NCBI GenBank assembly: GCA_963809795.1
Contig: CAWELN010000010.1
Location: forward strand, 123,574-187,573
Source of the DNA: DASUAS01 sp963809795
Lineage (GTDB): Bacteria; Actinomycetota; Acidimicrobiia; IMCC26256; DASPTH01
DNA length: 64,000 nt
Reading direction: 5' to 3'
Positions 8,919-17,576 of this stretch are shown here, piece after piece (the stretch's first letter is position 1; each line of letters opens with the position of its first letter). Under the pieces are notes generated by a model that searched no databases, had not been told where the DNA came from, and saw only the letters and a list, made by a program, of their open reading frames with translations. The translations under genes were made by a program, and so were the position numbers.

Positions 8919-9677
8919 GTGTCGAATCGTCGAACGTTGATGGCCGCCGCGGCCATCGTGCTCGCGCTTGTGGCCGGTATCGGCGTGTACATGTACGCGT
9001 CCGGTGCCGACAAGCGCGCCCAGGACAACGCGTCGTTCGTGAGCGCGTACGTCGCCAACGCGGACATCGCCAAGGGCACCACCGGTGCCGAGGTGCTGCA
9101 GGCCGGGCTCGTCGACAAGGAGAAGGTCGCCAGGGGCTCGTTGCCCCCGTCGGCCATCACCAGCCTCGACCAGCTCAACGGCAAGGTGCTGTCCGGCCCG
9201 GTGAACGCGAAGCAGTTCATCACCGCCGGCACGTTCGTGTCGGCGGAGGACGGCCTCGGCAGCGCGTTCGCCAACCAGATCAAGAGCGACAACCTGGTGG
9301 CGGTCACGGTGACGGTCGACGCCGACCGTGGTGTCGCCAACCAGATCGCGCCGGGTGACCACGTCAACATCGCGGCCAAGGCCGCCGACGCCGACGGCAC
9401 GGCGGGCGCCTACACCTACATCCTCGACCACGTGAAGGTGCTCGCGGTCGGCTCCTCGGTGGCCGCGCAGCAGGCGACCTCGGCGGACACGTCGGGCGAC
9501 GCCACGCCCGCCGCGCCGACCAACTCCGGCGTGCTCACCTTCGAGGTGACCCAGGAGCAGGCACTGCAGATCATCAACGCCAACCAGGGCGGCAGCCAGA
9601 TCTACCTGGTGCTCCTGGCGCCCGACCAGCCGGCGCCGACTGCCGGAGCGGCCAAGGCCGCGGCGAGCAGCAAGTAG
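8919..9677 (+). CDS. cpaB: Flp pilus assembly protein CpaB/RcpC
   Basis: 252 residues from GTG 8919, chosen because GAGGGGA lies 8 nt upstream; an ATG-like start at 8844 in frame would add 25 residues with no ribosome site. One N-terminal membrane anchor (LMAAAAIVLALVAGIGVYMY) is followed by a SAF/CpaB domain (VSAYVANADIAKGTTGAEVL; LNGKVLSGPVNAKQFITAG) and a RcpC-type domain (VAVTVTVDADRGVANQIAPG, D-HVNI). CpaB helps assemble the Tad pilus across the envelope. First gene of the tadZ-tadA-tadB-tadC run. Confidence 0.85.
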   Translation: MSNRRTLMAAAAIVLALVAGIGVYMYASGADKRAQDNASFVSAYVANADIAKGTTGAEVLQAGLVDKEKVARGSLPPSAITSLDQLNGKVLSGPVNAKQFITAGTFVSAEDGLGSAFANQIKSDNLVAVTVTVDADRGVANQIAPGDHVNIAAKAADADGTAGAYTYILDHVKVLAVGSSVAAQQATSADTSGDATPAAPTNSGVLTFEVTQEQALQIINANQGGSQIYLVLLAPDQPAPTAGAAKAAASSK

Positions 9678-9681
9678 CGCC

Positions 9682-10881
9682 GTGGAGTCGTACGCCACGG
9701 CGGAGAGCCCCATCGAGACGGCGTCGAGCTTCGATGTCGCCGTCGTCGAGCCCGACGCGAACCTGCGCTCGCGGCTCGCGGTCGAGCTGGCGGGCGCCGC
9801 GCAGTTCGAGACCATGGAAGACCTCGTGCAGCAGCTCAACCCGACGCGGCCGGTGGTCGCGGTGTTCGGACCTGGGTTCGCGAGCCCGATCGGCTTCCAG
9901 CACGTGCACCGCGTGACGAGCACGCACGCTTCGCTCGGGGTGGTCTTCGCGGTCTACGAGCTGTCGACCGACGTGCTCCAGCAGGCGTTGCGCGCCGGCG
10001 CCCGTGACGCGGTCGTGATCGGCGGTGAGGCCAGCCTCCACCAGTCGGTGGACCGCGTCGGCGAGCTGCTCAGCGGCGCCACCACTCGCGCACCGGCTCC
10101 GGCCACGCGTGCCGGGGCCCCCGGGCGCCTGATCACCGTGTTCTCGACCAAGGGCGGCGTGGGCAAGACCTGCGTGGCGATCAACGTCGCCGCCGCGATG
10201 GCGAAGCGGTCGACCGAGCCGGTGGTCCTGATCGACGGCGATCTCCAGTTCGGCGACGTCTCGGTGATGCTCGGCCTGCCGCCGCAGAACACCGTGCTCG
10301 ACGCCGCCGCCGCGGTCCAGTACGGCGACATGGAGCTCGTGCAGACGTTGGCGACCAAGGACGCGGCCACCGGGATGCTGGTGCTGCCCGCGCCGTTGGA
10401 GCCGATGCCCACCGACGCGCTCATGCCGGGCGAGATGGTGAACATCTGCGCCGCGTTTCAGTCGATCGCCGGCCACGTGATCGTCGACCTGCCGTCGGTG
10501 TTCAACGACTACGTGCTCGCCCTGATCGAGGCATCGGACGAGATCCTCCTCGTGGGCAGCATGGACATCCCCAGCATCAAGAACCTGAAGATCGGGATGC
10601 AGACGCTGGACCTGCAGGCGATCGCGGGCCCGAAGCTCAAGCTCGTGCTCAACCACGCGAACGCCAAGGTGAAGCTCGACGTCAAGGAGATCGAGCGGGT
10701 CCTCGGGCTCAGCGCGGACTTCCCGGTGCCCGACGACATCTCGGTGCCGATGTCGGTGAACGCCGGCCGACCCGTGGTCGTCGAGGAACCGAAGTCGCCG
10801 GTGTCGCGGGCCATCGAATGCATCGCGGAGTCGTTGCTCGGCCCGACCGCCGCACCCAAGAAAGGTCGCCGGGGCAAATGA
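9682..10881 (+). CDS. tadZ: Tad pilus localisation ATPase TadZ/CpaE
   Basis: 399 residues from GTG 9682, 4 nt after cpaB. The N-terminal 130 residues form a receiver-like domain (VAVVEPDANLRSRLAVELAG) without a clear phospho-acceptor, as usual in CpaE. It continues with a MinD/ParA ATPase: deviant Walker A STKGGVGKTCVAINVAAAMA, VVLIDGDLQFGDVSVMLG and the VIVDLPSVF strand. TadZ/CpaE places the pilus machine in the cell. It ends in a short basic tail (KKGRRGK). Operon partner of tadA downstream. Confidence 0.88.
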   Translation: MESYATAESPIETASSFDVAVVEPDANLRSRLAVELAGAAQFETMEDLVQQLNPTRPVVAVFGPGFASPIGFQHVHRVTSTHASLGVVFAVYELSTDVLQQALRAGARDAVVIGGEASLHQSVDRVGELLSGATTRAPAPATRAGAPGRLITVFSTKGGVGKTCVAINVAAAMAKRSTEPVVLIDGDLQFGDVSVMLGLPPQNTVLDAAAAVQYGDMELVQTLATKDAATGMLVLPAPLEPMPTDALMPGEMVNICAAFQSIAGHVIVDLPSVFNDYVLALIEASDEILLVGSMDIPSIKNLKIGMQTLDLQAIAGPKLKLVLNHANAKVKLDVKEIERVLGLSADFPVPDDISVPMSVNAGRPVVVEEPKSPVSRAIECIAESLLGPTAAPKKGRRGK

Positions 10882-10897
10882 GCCAGGAGGGTGAGTC

Positions 10898-12268
10898 GTG
10901 ACGCAGACCCAACAGCCGGCGGCGCGCTGGCAGGAGCAACGGGGCGCGCAGGGTGTGAACCAGCGCGAGCACCAGCTCGAGGAAATGCGCCAGAAGATGC
11001 ACCAGTTCGTCATCCACGAGCTGGGTCCGCTGCTCACCGACCAGCGGGTCTCGGAAGCCGAGCTCCGGCGCCAGGTCGACGAGCAGTTGCTCCGCGCGCT
11101 GAGCCAGGAGCGCCTCGCCCTCACCGTCGCCGAGCGCCAGGCGCTGGTGCAGTCGGTCACCGACGACGTCCTCGGGTACGGGCCCATCGACCAGCTGCTC
11201 CGTGACGAGTCCATCACGGAAGTCATGGTGAACGGCCCGCACCACGTCTACGTCGAGCGGAGCGGCAAGCTGACGCTCGTCGACGAGGTGAAGTTCGCCG
11301 ACGAGACGCACCTCCGGCGCATCATCGACAAGATCGTGAGCCAGGTCGGCCGACGCGTCGACGAGGCGAACCCGATGGTCGACGCCCGCCTCCCCGACGG
11401 TTCCCGTGTCAACGTCGTCGTGCACCCGCTGTCGATCGGCGGGCCGTTCATGACGATCCGAAAGTTCTCCAAGGACCCGTACACGGTCGAGGACCTCATC
11501 GGCTTCGGGTCGTTCACGCCCCAGGTCGCGCACTTCGTCAACCAGTGCGTGAAGGGCCGTTTGAACATCGTGGTGAGCGGCGGTACCGGTACTGGTAAGA
11601 CGACGCTGCTGAACGTGCTCTCCAGCTTCATCCCGCAGGACGAGCGCATCGTCACCGTCGAGGACGCCAAGGAGCTCCAGCTCCACCAGATCCACGTACT
11701 GCCGATGGAAGCCCGCCCGCCCAACATCGAGGGCAAGGGCGAGGTGAAGATCCGCGACCTGGTGCGCAACTCGCTGCGTATGCGACCCGACCGCATCGTC
11801 GTCGGTGAGGTCCGTGGCGGTGAGGCGCTCGACATGCTCCAGGCCATGAACACCGGTCACGACGGCTCGATCACCACCGTCCACTCCAACTCGCCCCGTG
11901 ACACGCTGTCCCGCATCGAGACCATGACGCTGATGGCGGGCATGGACCTGCCGGTGCGCGTGATCCGGGAGCAGATGGCGTCGGCGCTCGACATGATCGT
12001 GCACCTGACCCGACTCCGGGACGGGACCCGGCGGGTCACCCACGTCAGCGAGGTCATGGGCATGGAGGGCGACGTGGTCGTCCTGCAGGACATCTACACC
12101 TTCGACTTCGCCGCCGGCATCGACGAGGAAGGTCGCTTCCGCGGTGGTCTCAAGAGCACCGGCATCCGGCCGTCGTTCTCGGAGAAGCTGAACGACTACG
12201 GCATCGCACTGGAGCCGTCGCTGTTCGCCAACACGATGCCGGTCGGCAACGGGGCGGCACGGCGATGA
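10898..12268 (+). CDS. tadA: Tad secretion ATPase TadA/CpaF
   Basis: 456 residues from GTG 10898 with AGGAGG upstream. A PulE/VirB11-family ATPase: Walker A SGGTGTGKTTLLNVL, Asp box (IVTVEDAKELQL), Walker B region (RPDRIVVGEVRGGEALDMLQ) and His box (HDGSITTVHSNSP). The N-terminal part (YGPIDQLLRDESITEVMVNG) is typical of CpaF. This hexameric motor powers pilin polymerisation, and sometimes retraction, at the inner face of the membrane. Its stop overlaps the tadB start as ATGA, so they are translationally coupled. Confidence 0.93.
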   Translation: MTQTQQPAARWQEQRGAQGVNQREHQLEEMRQKMHQFVIHELGPLLTDQRVSEAELRRQVDEQLLRALSQERLALTVAERQALVQSVTDDVLGYGPIDQLLRDESITEVMVNGPHHVYVERSGKLTLVDEVKFADETHLRRIIDKIVSQVGRRVDEANPMVDARLPDGSRVNVVVHPLSIGGPFMTIRKFSKDPYTVEDLIGFGSFTPQVAHFVNQCVKGRLNIVVSGGTGTGKTTLLNVLSSFIPQDERIVTVEDAKELQLHQIHVLPMEARPPNIEGKGEVKIRDLVRNSLRMRPDRIVVGEVRGGEALDMLQAMNTGHDGSITTVHSNSPRDTLSRIETMTLMAGMDLPVRVIREQMASALDMIVHLTRLRDGTRRVTHVSEVMGMEGDVVVLQDIYTFDFAAGIDEEGRFRGGLKSTGIRPSFSEKLNDYGIALEPSLFANTMPVGNGAARR

Positions 12269-13290
12269 CCGCGGTGCTGCTCGCGGCCAGCAGTGACAGC
12301 CCGGTGAAGATCGTCTTCGCCCTGCTGGTCGCCGCCGGCGTGCTGGGCCTGGGGCTCGCCGTCGTGCTGATGACGGGCGACCGCCGGGGCCGGATCGAGC
12401 GTCGTCTCGGGGGGCTGCTGGAGGAGCCGACGCCGGAGGGCGAGGACGAGGACGAGGCCTTCGTCCCGAAGGGCGACCAGGCCCTCGCCGAGACCGCGCT
12501 CTTGCAGCGCATGGTCGGCATCACCGGTCAGCTCGCCGAACGTGCCGGACTCCTGACCCGCACCGAGGACGCGCTCGAGCAGGCCGACCTGCCGTTGCGA
12601 CCTCCCGAAGCGTTGTTCTTCTACTTCGCCGGCCTGTTCGTGGTGGGCGTGCTCGGACTGCTCGTGTTGCCGATCCCGATGGCGCTGGGCCTCGCACTGC
12701 TGGCCGGGGTCGTCCCGGTGATCGTGCTCCACCGTCGTCGCCGCAATCGCCTGAGCGAGTTCCAGGCCCAGCTCCCGGGCACGTTGAACCTCCTGTCCGG
12801 TTCGATGCGGGCCGGGTTCTCGTTCGCCCAGGGCCTCGAGTCGGTGGCCAACGAGGCGAGCCAGCCCACCCGGCGGGAGCTGCAGCGGGTGTTCACGGAG
12901 TCGCGCCTCGGCCGGCCGATCGAGGACGCGCTGGAGGACTCGGCGCAGCGCATGACGAGCGTCGACCTGATGTGGGCGGTCATGGCCATCCGCATCCAGC
13001 GCGAGGTCGGTGGCAACCTGGCCGAGCTGCTCGACACCGTCGCCGACACCATGACCCAGCGGGAGCGGTTGCGCCTGGAGATCAAGGCGCTCACGGCGGA
13101 AGGCCGCTTCTCCGGGTGGATCCTCGGCATCTTCCCGGTGGCGTTCGCCGGCGTCCTGTTCCTCATCCAGCCCGACTACATGGGCGTGCTGTTCCAGGAG
13201 TCGATCGGGATCATGGCCGTGATCGCTTCGGCGGTGATGACCTTCATCGGTTTCATCTGGCTCCGCAAGATCCTCCAGATCGAGGTGTGA
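12265..13290 (+). CDS. tadB: Tad pilus membrane platform protein TadB
   Basis: 341 residues starting in the ATGA overlap with tadA. Hydrophobic segments at the N-terminus, at about 115-155 (FYFAGLFVVGVLGLLVLPI) and in two at the C-terminus (WILGIFPVAFAGVLFLI; MAVIASAVMTFIGFIWL) flank a cytoplasmic T2SSF domain (LPGTLNLLSGSMRAGFSFAQ; VMAIRIQREVGGNLAELLDT). TadB and TadC form the inner-membrane platform with which TadA works. Two bases separate it from tadC. Confidence 0.9.
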   Translation: MTAVLLAASSDSPVKIVFALLVAAGVLGLGLAVVLMTGDRRGRIERRLGGLLEEPTPEGEDEDEAFVPKGDQALAETALLQRMVGITGQLAERAGLLTRTEDALEQADLPLRPPEALFFYFAGLFVVGVLGLLVLPIPMALGLALLAGVVPVIVLHRRRRNRLSEFQAQLPGTLNLLSGSMRAGFSFAQGLESVANEASQPTRRELQRVFTESRLGRPIEDALEDSAQRMTSVDLMWAVMAIRIQREVGGNLAELLDTVADTMTQRERLRLEIKALTAEGRFSGWILGIFPVAFAGVLFLIQPDYMGVLFQESIGIMAVIASAVMTFIGFIWLRKILQIEV

Positions 13291-13291
13291 C

Positions 13292-14204
13292 ATGGCGCCG
13301 CTGATGATCGCCCTCGTGATCGCGGCCGCGGTCGGCGCGCTGGTCTACGTGGTCGCGTCGACGTCGATCGAGAAGGCCGACGTCCGCGACTCGCTGCGCC
13401 GGCTCGAGGGCTACCAGATCCAGGACGTGCGCGACCAGGAGATGCTGGCGCCGATGAGCGAGCGCGTGGTCGCGCCGCTCCTCGAGGGCCTCACCGGGAT
13501 GGCCCAGCGGTTCACGCCGAAGGGCTACGGCGAGAAGGTCGCGGCAGAAGCTGGTGCACGCGGGAAACCCGCCGAACCTGAACGTCGACAAGATCCTCGT
13601 CATGAAGCTCCTCGGCCTCGTGTCGGTGGTCTTCTGGCTGCCGATCACGCTGATGCTCGGGTTCCAGGGCCCGCTGCTCCTCGTGGGCATCGTCGTGCTC
13701 TGGGGCGTCTCGTTCATGTATCCCGACGTGCTCCTCAACCGGAAGATCGAGGACCGTCAGAAGGAGATCTCGCGCAAGCTGCCCGACATCCTCGACCTGC
13801 TCGTGATCTCGGTCGAGGCCGGCCTCGGCTTCGAGCAGGCGCTCGACCGCACCTGCACCGCGGTGCCCGGCGCGCTCTCCGACGAGTTCCGCCGGATGCT
13901 GCACGAGATCCGCATCGGTTCGACCCGGGCCGACGCGCTGCGCGCCATGGCCGACCGCAGCGACGTGAAGGAGCTGCGGAGCTTCATCCTCGCCATGCTG
14001 CAGGCGGACACCTTCGGTGTGTCCATCTCCCGGCTCCTGCGGTCGCAGGCCGACGAGATGCGCATCAAGCGCCGCCTCATGGCGCAGGAGAAGGCGCAGA
14101 AGGCGCCGGTCAAGATGCTGTTCCCCCTCGTGTTCTGCATCTTCCCTTCGATCTTCGTGGTCATCCTCGGACCGGCGATGATCAACATCTCCCGAGCGCT
14201 CTGA
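13292..14204 (+). CDS. tadC: Tad pilus membrane platform protein TadC (one frame break near 13550)
   Basis: About 303 residues when the frame is corrected. It has an N-terminal membrane segment (PLMIALVIAAAVGALVYVVA), a central pair (LLGLVSVVFWLPITLMLGF; LLLVGIVVLWGVSFMY) and a T2SSF domain (LPDILDLLVISVEAGLGFEQ; VKELRSFILAMLQADTFGVS). The frame changes between EKVA and QKLVHAGNPPNL; dropping one G from GCGGCAGAAG joins them. Total length is one base over a multiple of three, consistent with a single inserted base. Last gene of the machinery run; no TadE/TadG or prepilin peptidase is in view. Confidence 0.88.
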
Positions 14205-14205
14205 C

Positions 14206-15699
14206 GTGACGGCGACGCCGACCCTGGCGCGGCCGGTCGCGGCCGCGCCGCCGGATGCGGTCGCGCCGACGACGCCGGCACCCGTGCGCGGCTCCGGCCT
14301 CGGTTGGGTGTTCACCGCGTTCTTCGGCGTGTTCGGCTGGGCGACCGGCCTGGCGAAGCTGACCGACAACTCGTTCTTCTGGCACCTGCGGACCGGTGAG
14401 TACATCCTCGACCACGGCATCCCGCACCACGACGTGTTCTCGTACACCGCGCCCGGCACCAAGTGGGTGGCACAGTCGTGGCTCGCCGAGGTGACGTACG
14501 CGTTGCTGTACCGCAGTGTCGGCGGGTTCGGCATCCGGCTGTTCGTCGGTCTGGTCGGTGCCGGCATCGGGATCCTCACGTACCGCCTGGCGCTCCGGCT
14601 CGTCCGCGACCGGCTCGTGGCGTGCGGGCTCACCGTCGCCGCGCTCGCCGGCATCTACACCGTGTGGTCCGAGCGGCCGCTCCTCGTCGGCGTGCTCTTC
14701 CTGCTCGTGCTCCTGTGGGTCGTCGAGGTGCCCGAGAGCATCGTCGGTCGCCACCCGCTGGTGGTCATCCCGGTCCTGATGTGGCTGTGGGCCAACACGC
14801 ACGGCACCTACGAGCTCGGCTTCGCGTACCTCGGGCTGCACCTCCTCGGCCGCTGGCTCGACGGTGCGCCGCCGTGGTTCGGCCGCGAGCGCCGCCTCCT
14901 CACCGGCGCCGCGATCGCGTTCGCGCTGGTGTTCGTCAATCCGTACGGCATCGAGCTGGTGACGTTCCCGATCGACCTGCTCTCCCGGGGCGACATCCTC
15001 TCGCACATCGTCGAGTGGCAGTCCCCCGACTTCCGCCAGGCGTGGGGCGTCGCCCTCGCGCTCTGGATCGTGGTGTACCTCGTCGCGCTGGCGCGCGGGC
15101 GCCACCGCGTCACGCGCCGTGACCTCGTGGTGACGGTGCCGATGCTGCTGCTCGCGCTGTGGGCGACGCGCAACGTCGCGATCGCACCACTGATCGGCCT
15201 GCCGGTCGTCGCCCGCGCCTTCGCCCGTGACGCGGAGAAGCCCTCCGAGCTGCGGGGCACGCTCGTGGCCGCCGCGGTGACGGTGCTGGCGCTGGTCGCG
15301 CTCGTGATGGGCTATCAGGCGTCCACCGAGAAGACCTTCGACTTCGCCACCTACCCGGTCGCGTCCATGAAGTACGTGCAGCAGCACGACCTCCTCGGCC
15401 GTCACCTGCTCACGACCGATGCCGCCGCCGGGTACGTCATCCTCGAGCACTACCCCGAGCAGAAGGTCTTCATCGACGACCGCTACGACATGTACCCGCG
15501 GTCGGTGATCTTCGACTACTTCACCCTCACCGGCGGCAGGCCCGGGTGGAGCAAGGTGCTCGATCGCTACGACGTCGACGTGATCGTGTGGGGCAAGAAC
15601 AGCAACCTCGCCGCGCTCCTCGACCAGTCGCCCGGGTGGCGGCGGGTCCACCGCGACGCCACCGACGCGGTCTGGGTGCGCTCCGGCACCTCGTCCTGA
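14206..15699 (+). CDS. Polytopic membrane protein, GT-C glycosyltransferase-like
   Basis: 497 residues from GTG 14206, immediately after tadC. About ten hydrophobic helices follow a cytoplasmic Pro/Ala-rich tail. The first external loop holds SFFWHLRTGEYILDHGIPHH, similar to the first-loop acidic motif of GT-C enzymes that use polyprenyl-phosphate sugars. A soluble C-terminal domain follows (about residues 380-497; HLLTTDAAAGYVILEHYPEQ, KVFIDDRYDMYP). I know this arrangement from uncharacterised actinobacterial membrane proteins but cannot name a substrate. Its position between Tad machinery and pilins allows a role in pilin or surface glycosylation, which is only inference. Confidence 0.6.
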   Translation: MTATPTLARPVAAAPPDAVAPTTPAPVRGSGLGWVFTAFFGVFGWATGLAKLTDNSFFWHLRTGEYILDHGIPHHDVFSYTAPGTKWVAQSWLAEVTYALLYRSVGGFGIRLFVGLVGAGIGILTYRLALRLVRDRLVACGLTVAALAGIYTVWSERPLLVGVLFLLVLLWVVEVPESIVGRHPLVVIPVLMWLWANTHGTYELGFAYLGLHLLGRWLDGAPPWFGRERRLLTGAAIAFALVFVNPYGIELVTFPIDLLSRGDILSHIVEWQSPDFRQAWGVALALWIVVYLVALARGRHRVTRRDLVVTVPMLLLALWATRNVAIAPLIGLPVVARAFARDAEKPSELRGTLVAAAVTVLALVALVMGYQASTEKTFDFATYPVASMKYVQQHDLLGRHLLTTDAAAGYVILEHYPEQKVFIDDRYDMYPRSVIFDYFTLTGGRPGWSKVLDRYDVDVIVWGKNSNLAALLDQSPGWRRVHRDATDAVWVRSGTSS

Positions 15700-15716
15700 C
15701 CGGACGCGGCCCCGGG

Positions 15717-15722
15717 TACGAT
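15717..15722 (+). promoter_or_regulatory. Candidate -10 element (TACGAT) of the selenoprotein gene
   Basis: TACGAT ends 6 nt before ATG 15729. GGTACGATCGGCGG here closely resembles CGTACGATCGGCGT before polA. Points to a separate, leaderless transcript for the gene. Confidence 0.45.
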
Positions 15723-15728
15723 CGGCGG

Positions 15729-16796
15729 ATGCTGCTCGACGAGCTCGTCGTCGATCCCGACGCGCTGGCCGCACGCACCGGCTGGACGGTCAAGGACGAC
15801 GGGGCGTGCAAGGCGGACGTCTGCGTGCCGCTGCCGGACGACGCCCGCACCGGCGACGGTCGCATCGACGTGCGGGTGCTCGCCGATCGGCTCGGCATGC
15901 CCCTCGTGGCCGACGAGGAGCACGGGATCTGGGCCCTCGGCCCGGAGACGGCCGTGACCGGGAAGGCGCTGTCCACGGCGGTCGCGCCCGAGCTCACGCT
16001 CCCGACCATCGACGGCGATGCGTTCGACCTGTCGTCGCTGCGCGGCCAGAAGGTGCTCCTGGTCGCCTGGGCGTCGTGGTGAGGTTGCCGGTCTGACCTG
16101 CCCGGGTGGCAGGCGCTGCGCGAGGAGCTGCACCCCCACGGCCTCGAGGTGGTCACCGTCGCGCTCGACGTCGACGCCGAGGCACCGAGGCCGTACATCG
16201 AACGCGCGGCTCCGACGCACCCGTCGCTCGTCGACCGCGGGCACGTCGTGGACGAGCTGTTCGGGATGGTGAACGTGCCGAACGGCGTCTGGATCGACGA
16301 GGCGGGGACCATCGTGCGGGCCGCGGAGCCGGCGCACCCCGGTCGCAACCCCGAGACCGATTCCTTCCGCACGCTCGATCCCTCCACCCTGCCCGACGAC
16401 ATCGCCCGGGTCCTCGTCGAGGCGCAGAAGATCCGGACCGAGCCCGAGCGGTACGTGGAGATGGTGCGCGACTGGGTGGCGCACGGCCCGGACAGTCCCT
16501 ACGTGCACCCGCCGGACGAGGTCGTCGCCCGCGCGGTCGACCGCACCGACGCCGGCGCCCGGGCCGCCGCGCACTTCGAGCTCGGTCAGCATCTCGAGCT
16601 CGCCGGCGACCACGCCGGCGCGATCCGCAACTGGCGGGAGGCGCACCGCCTCGACCCCGCGAATTGGACGTACAAGCGGAACGCGTGGAGCCTCGAGGAC
16701 CCGCGCCAGGGCCGGACCGACGCCTACGACAGCAGCTGGTTCGACGACGTGCTGGCCATCGGGGCCGAGCACTACTACCCGCCGCTCGTCCCCTGA
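15729..16796 (+). CDS. Thioredoxin-fold (ResA/TlpA-like) selenoprotein with in-frame TGA, C-terminal TPR
   Basis: Reading through the TGA at 16080-16082 gives one continuous 355-residue protein with no frame change on either side. Around the TGA the sequence is VAWASW-U-GCRSDLPGWQAL. In TlpA/ResA proteins this position holds the first Cys of the W-A-x-W-C-x-x-C site, so the TGA lies exactly where selenocysteine would act. A family with a W-A-x-x-U-G-C motif is known among bacterial annotations. N-terminal residues 1-115 form an extra domain with a Cys pair (ACKADVC). The redoxin domain covers about 85-220 (LTLPTIDGDAFDLSSLRGQK; LEVVTVALDVDAEAPRPYIE; GVWIDEAGTIV). A TPR-like pair of helices sits at about 275-325. 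No signal peptide, so cytoplasmic. Likely a thiol/selenol peroxidase or disulfide oxidoreductase. The selenocysteine machinery (selA, selB, selC, selD) is not in this window. The alternative is a TGC-to-TGA base error, but then the first Cys would be restored and the protein would be an ordinary redoxin. Confidence 0.82.
16097..16113 (+). promoter_or_regulatory. Candidate bacterial SECIS hairpin
   Basis: CCTGCC-CGGGT-GGCAGG, a perfect 6-bp stem with a G-rich 5-nt loop, whose loop begins 21 nt after the TGA. In E. coli fdhF the SelB-binding loop begins about 19 nt after the UGA, also as a small GC stem with G/U in the loop. It is inside the coding sequence, as bacterial SECIS elements are. I see no clear bulged U, so SelB recognition is not proven. 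Confidence 0.5.
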
Positions 16797-16844
16797 GCTT
16801 GCTGGTCCGGCGCGTCCGGCCGCGTCCGGCCCGTCCGGACGCGA

Positions 16845-16878
16845 TGGAGGGGCCGCACGCCGTTGTGCGACCCCTCCA
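16845..16878 (-). terminator. Hairpin between the selenoprotein gene and Flp pilin 1
   Basis: TGGAGGGG pairs with CCCCTCCA, with an inner GCAC/GTGC stem. It lies between convergent genes and can serve both strands. Four short CGTCCGG-type units precede it at 16806-16840. Confidence 0.55.
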
Positions 16879-16913
16879 GTGTTCACGAACGCGTCCCCAC
16901 GAACGCCTCGCGA

Positions 16914-17108
16914 TTACGAGCCAGCGCTACTGAGCTGGCTGCCCTCGTTGTTGAACTTGCCGGTCATGGTGCCGCCCAGGAAGCTGACGGCGGCGATCAC
17001 GGCCAGCGCGATGAGCGCCACGAGGAGGATGTACTCCACCATGCTGGCACCACGCTCAGTGGCCGTGAACCTGACTTGGAGCCATGTCCGTAGCACGAAC
17101 AGGTTCAT
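16914..17108 (-). CDS. flp: Flp/Fap family type IVb pilin 1
   Basis: 64 residues: MNLFVLRTWLQVRF, then the pilin motif ERGASMVEYILLVALIALAV followed by a short polar tail ending SSAGS. The prepilin peptidase cleaves after the Gly and the Glu at mature position +5 (ASMVE) is present. The start was set at the MNLF codon because all three copies share it. This copy differs most from the other two (TATERG; SFLGGTMTGKFNN). The major subunit of the Tad pilus, secreted by TadA/B/C encoded at 10.9-14.2 kb. Confidence 0.9.
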   Translation of the reverse strand: MNLFVLRTWLQVRFTATERGASMVEYILLVALIALAVIAAVSFLGGTMTGKFNNEGSQLSSAGS

Positions 17109-17168
17109 GGTCTTGCCCCTTCTTGCTCGACCGGTGCCGCCACGCACCGTCTCCGCCCCAAATGACAT

Positions 17169-17211
17169 CGGCGGGGCCGCCCGGGAGGTGAATCCTCGAA
17201 CGACCCCGCCG
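17169..17211 (-). terminator. Hairpin downstream of Flp pilin 2
   Basis: CGGCGGGG at the left pairs with CCCCGCCG at the right, with an inner GAGG/CCTC. It lies between pilin 2 and pilin 1 on their transcribed strand and may attenuate read-through or protect the upstream pilin mRNA. Confidence 0.45.
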
Positions 17212-17235
17212 ACGGTGTTCTGTTGTGGCTGAAGG

Positions 17236-17430
17236 TCAGCTGCCGGAGCTGCTGAGCTTGCTGCCCGCGTCGTTGAACTTGCTGTTGACCTGGTTCTTCA
17301 GGAACACGACGGCCGCGATCACGGCGAGGGCGATGAGGGCGACGAGGAGGATGTACTCCACCATCGACGCGCCACGCTCGTCCTTGGCGAACTTCGCCTC
17401 GAGCCACGTACGAGTGACGAACAGGTTCAT
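17236..17430 (-). CDS. flp: Flp/Fap family type IVb pilin 2
   Basis: 64 residues with the same plan as the neighbours: MNLFVTRTWLEAKFAKDERG, cleavage Gly, ASMVEYILLVALIALAVIAA, then VVFLKNQVNSKFNDAGSKLS and a Ser/Gly end. Near identical to pilin 3 (KDQVNGKF there, KNQVNSKF here), so a recent duplication or gene conversion. Minor/major subunit status cannot be told from sequence. Confidence 0.92.
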   Translation of the reverse strand: MNLFVTRTWLEAKFAKDERGASMVEYILLVALIALAVIAAVVFLKNQVNSKFNDAGSKLSSSGS

Positions 17431-17507
17431 TGTGATTAGCCCCTTCTGAGTGCCCGAGCCGCACGCCCGGAGGATGGTTTCGTGCCGGTTGCTACCGGTA
17501 TGTCAAT

Positions 17508-17555
17508 CGGCGGAGTTCCGACCGGACTCGAGTCAGTCCGGCCGGAACCCCGCCG
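17508..17555 (-). terminator. Long inverted repeat downstream of Flp pilin 3
   Basis: CGGCGGAGTTCCGACCGGACT pairs with AGTCCGGCCGGAACCCCGCC around a loop of about 6 nt, with two mismatches. A stem of about 20 bp between pilin 3 and pilin 2, the strongest hairpin seen in the window. No T-run follows on the minus strand, so processing or mRNA stabilisation is as likely as termination. Confidence 0.55.
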
Positions 17556-17576
17556 ACGCTTGCGTGGTGAATCCGC

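Noticed and set aside
13500..14654. Minus-strand frame over tadC and the membrane protein gene
   Set aside because: Repeats of Arg/Glu/His without fold signals; the plus strand carries recognised genes.
16080..16090. Frameshift or nonsense mutation in the redoxin gene
   Set aside because: Frame is the same before and after the TGA and the residue replaced is the catalytic Cys, so recoding to selenocysteine explains it better than a chance nonsense change.
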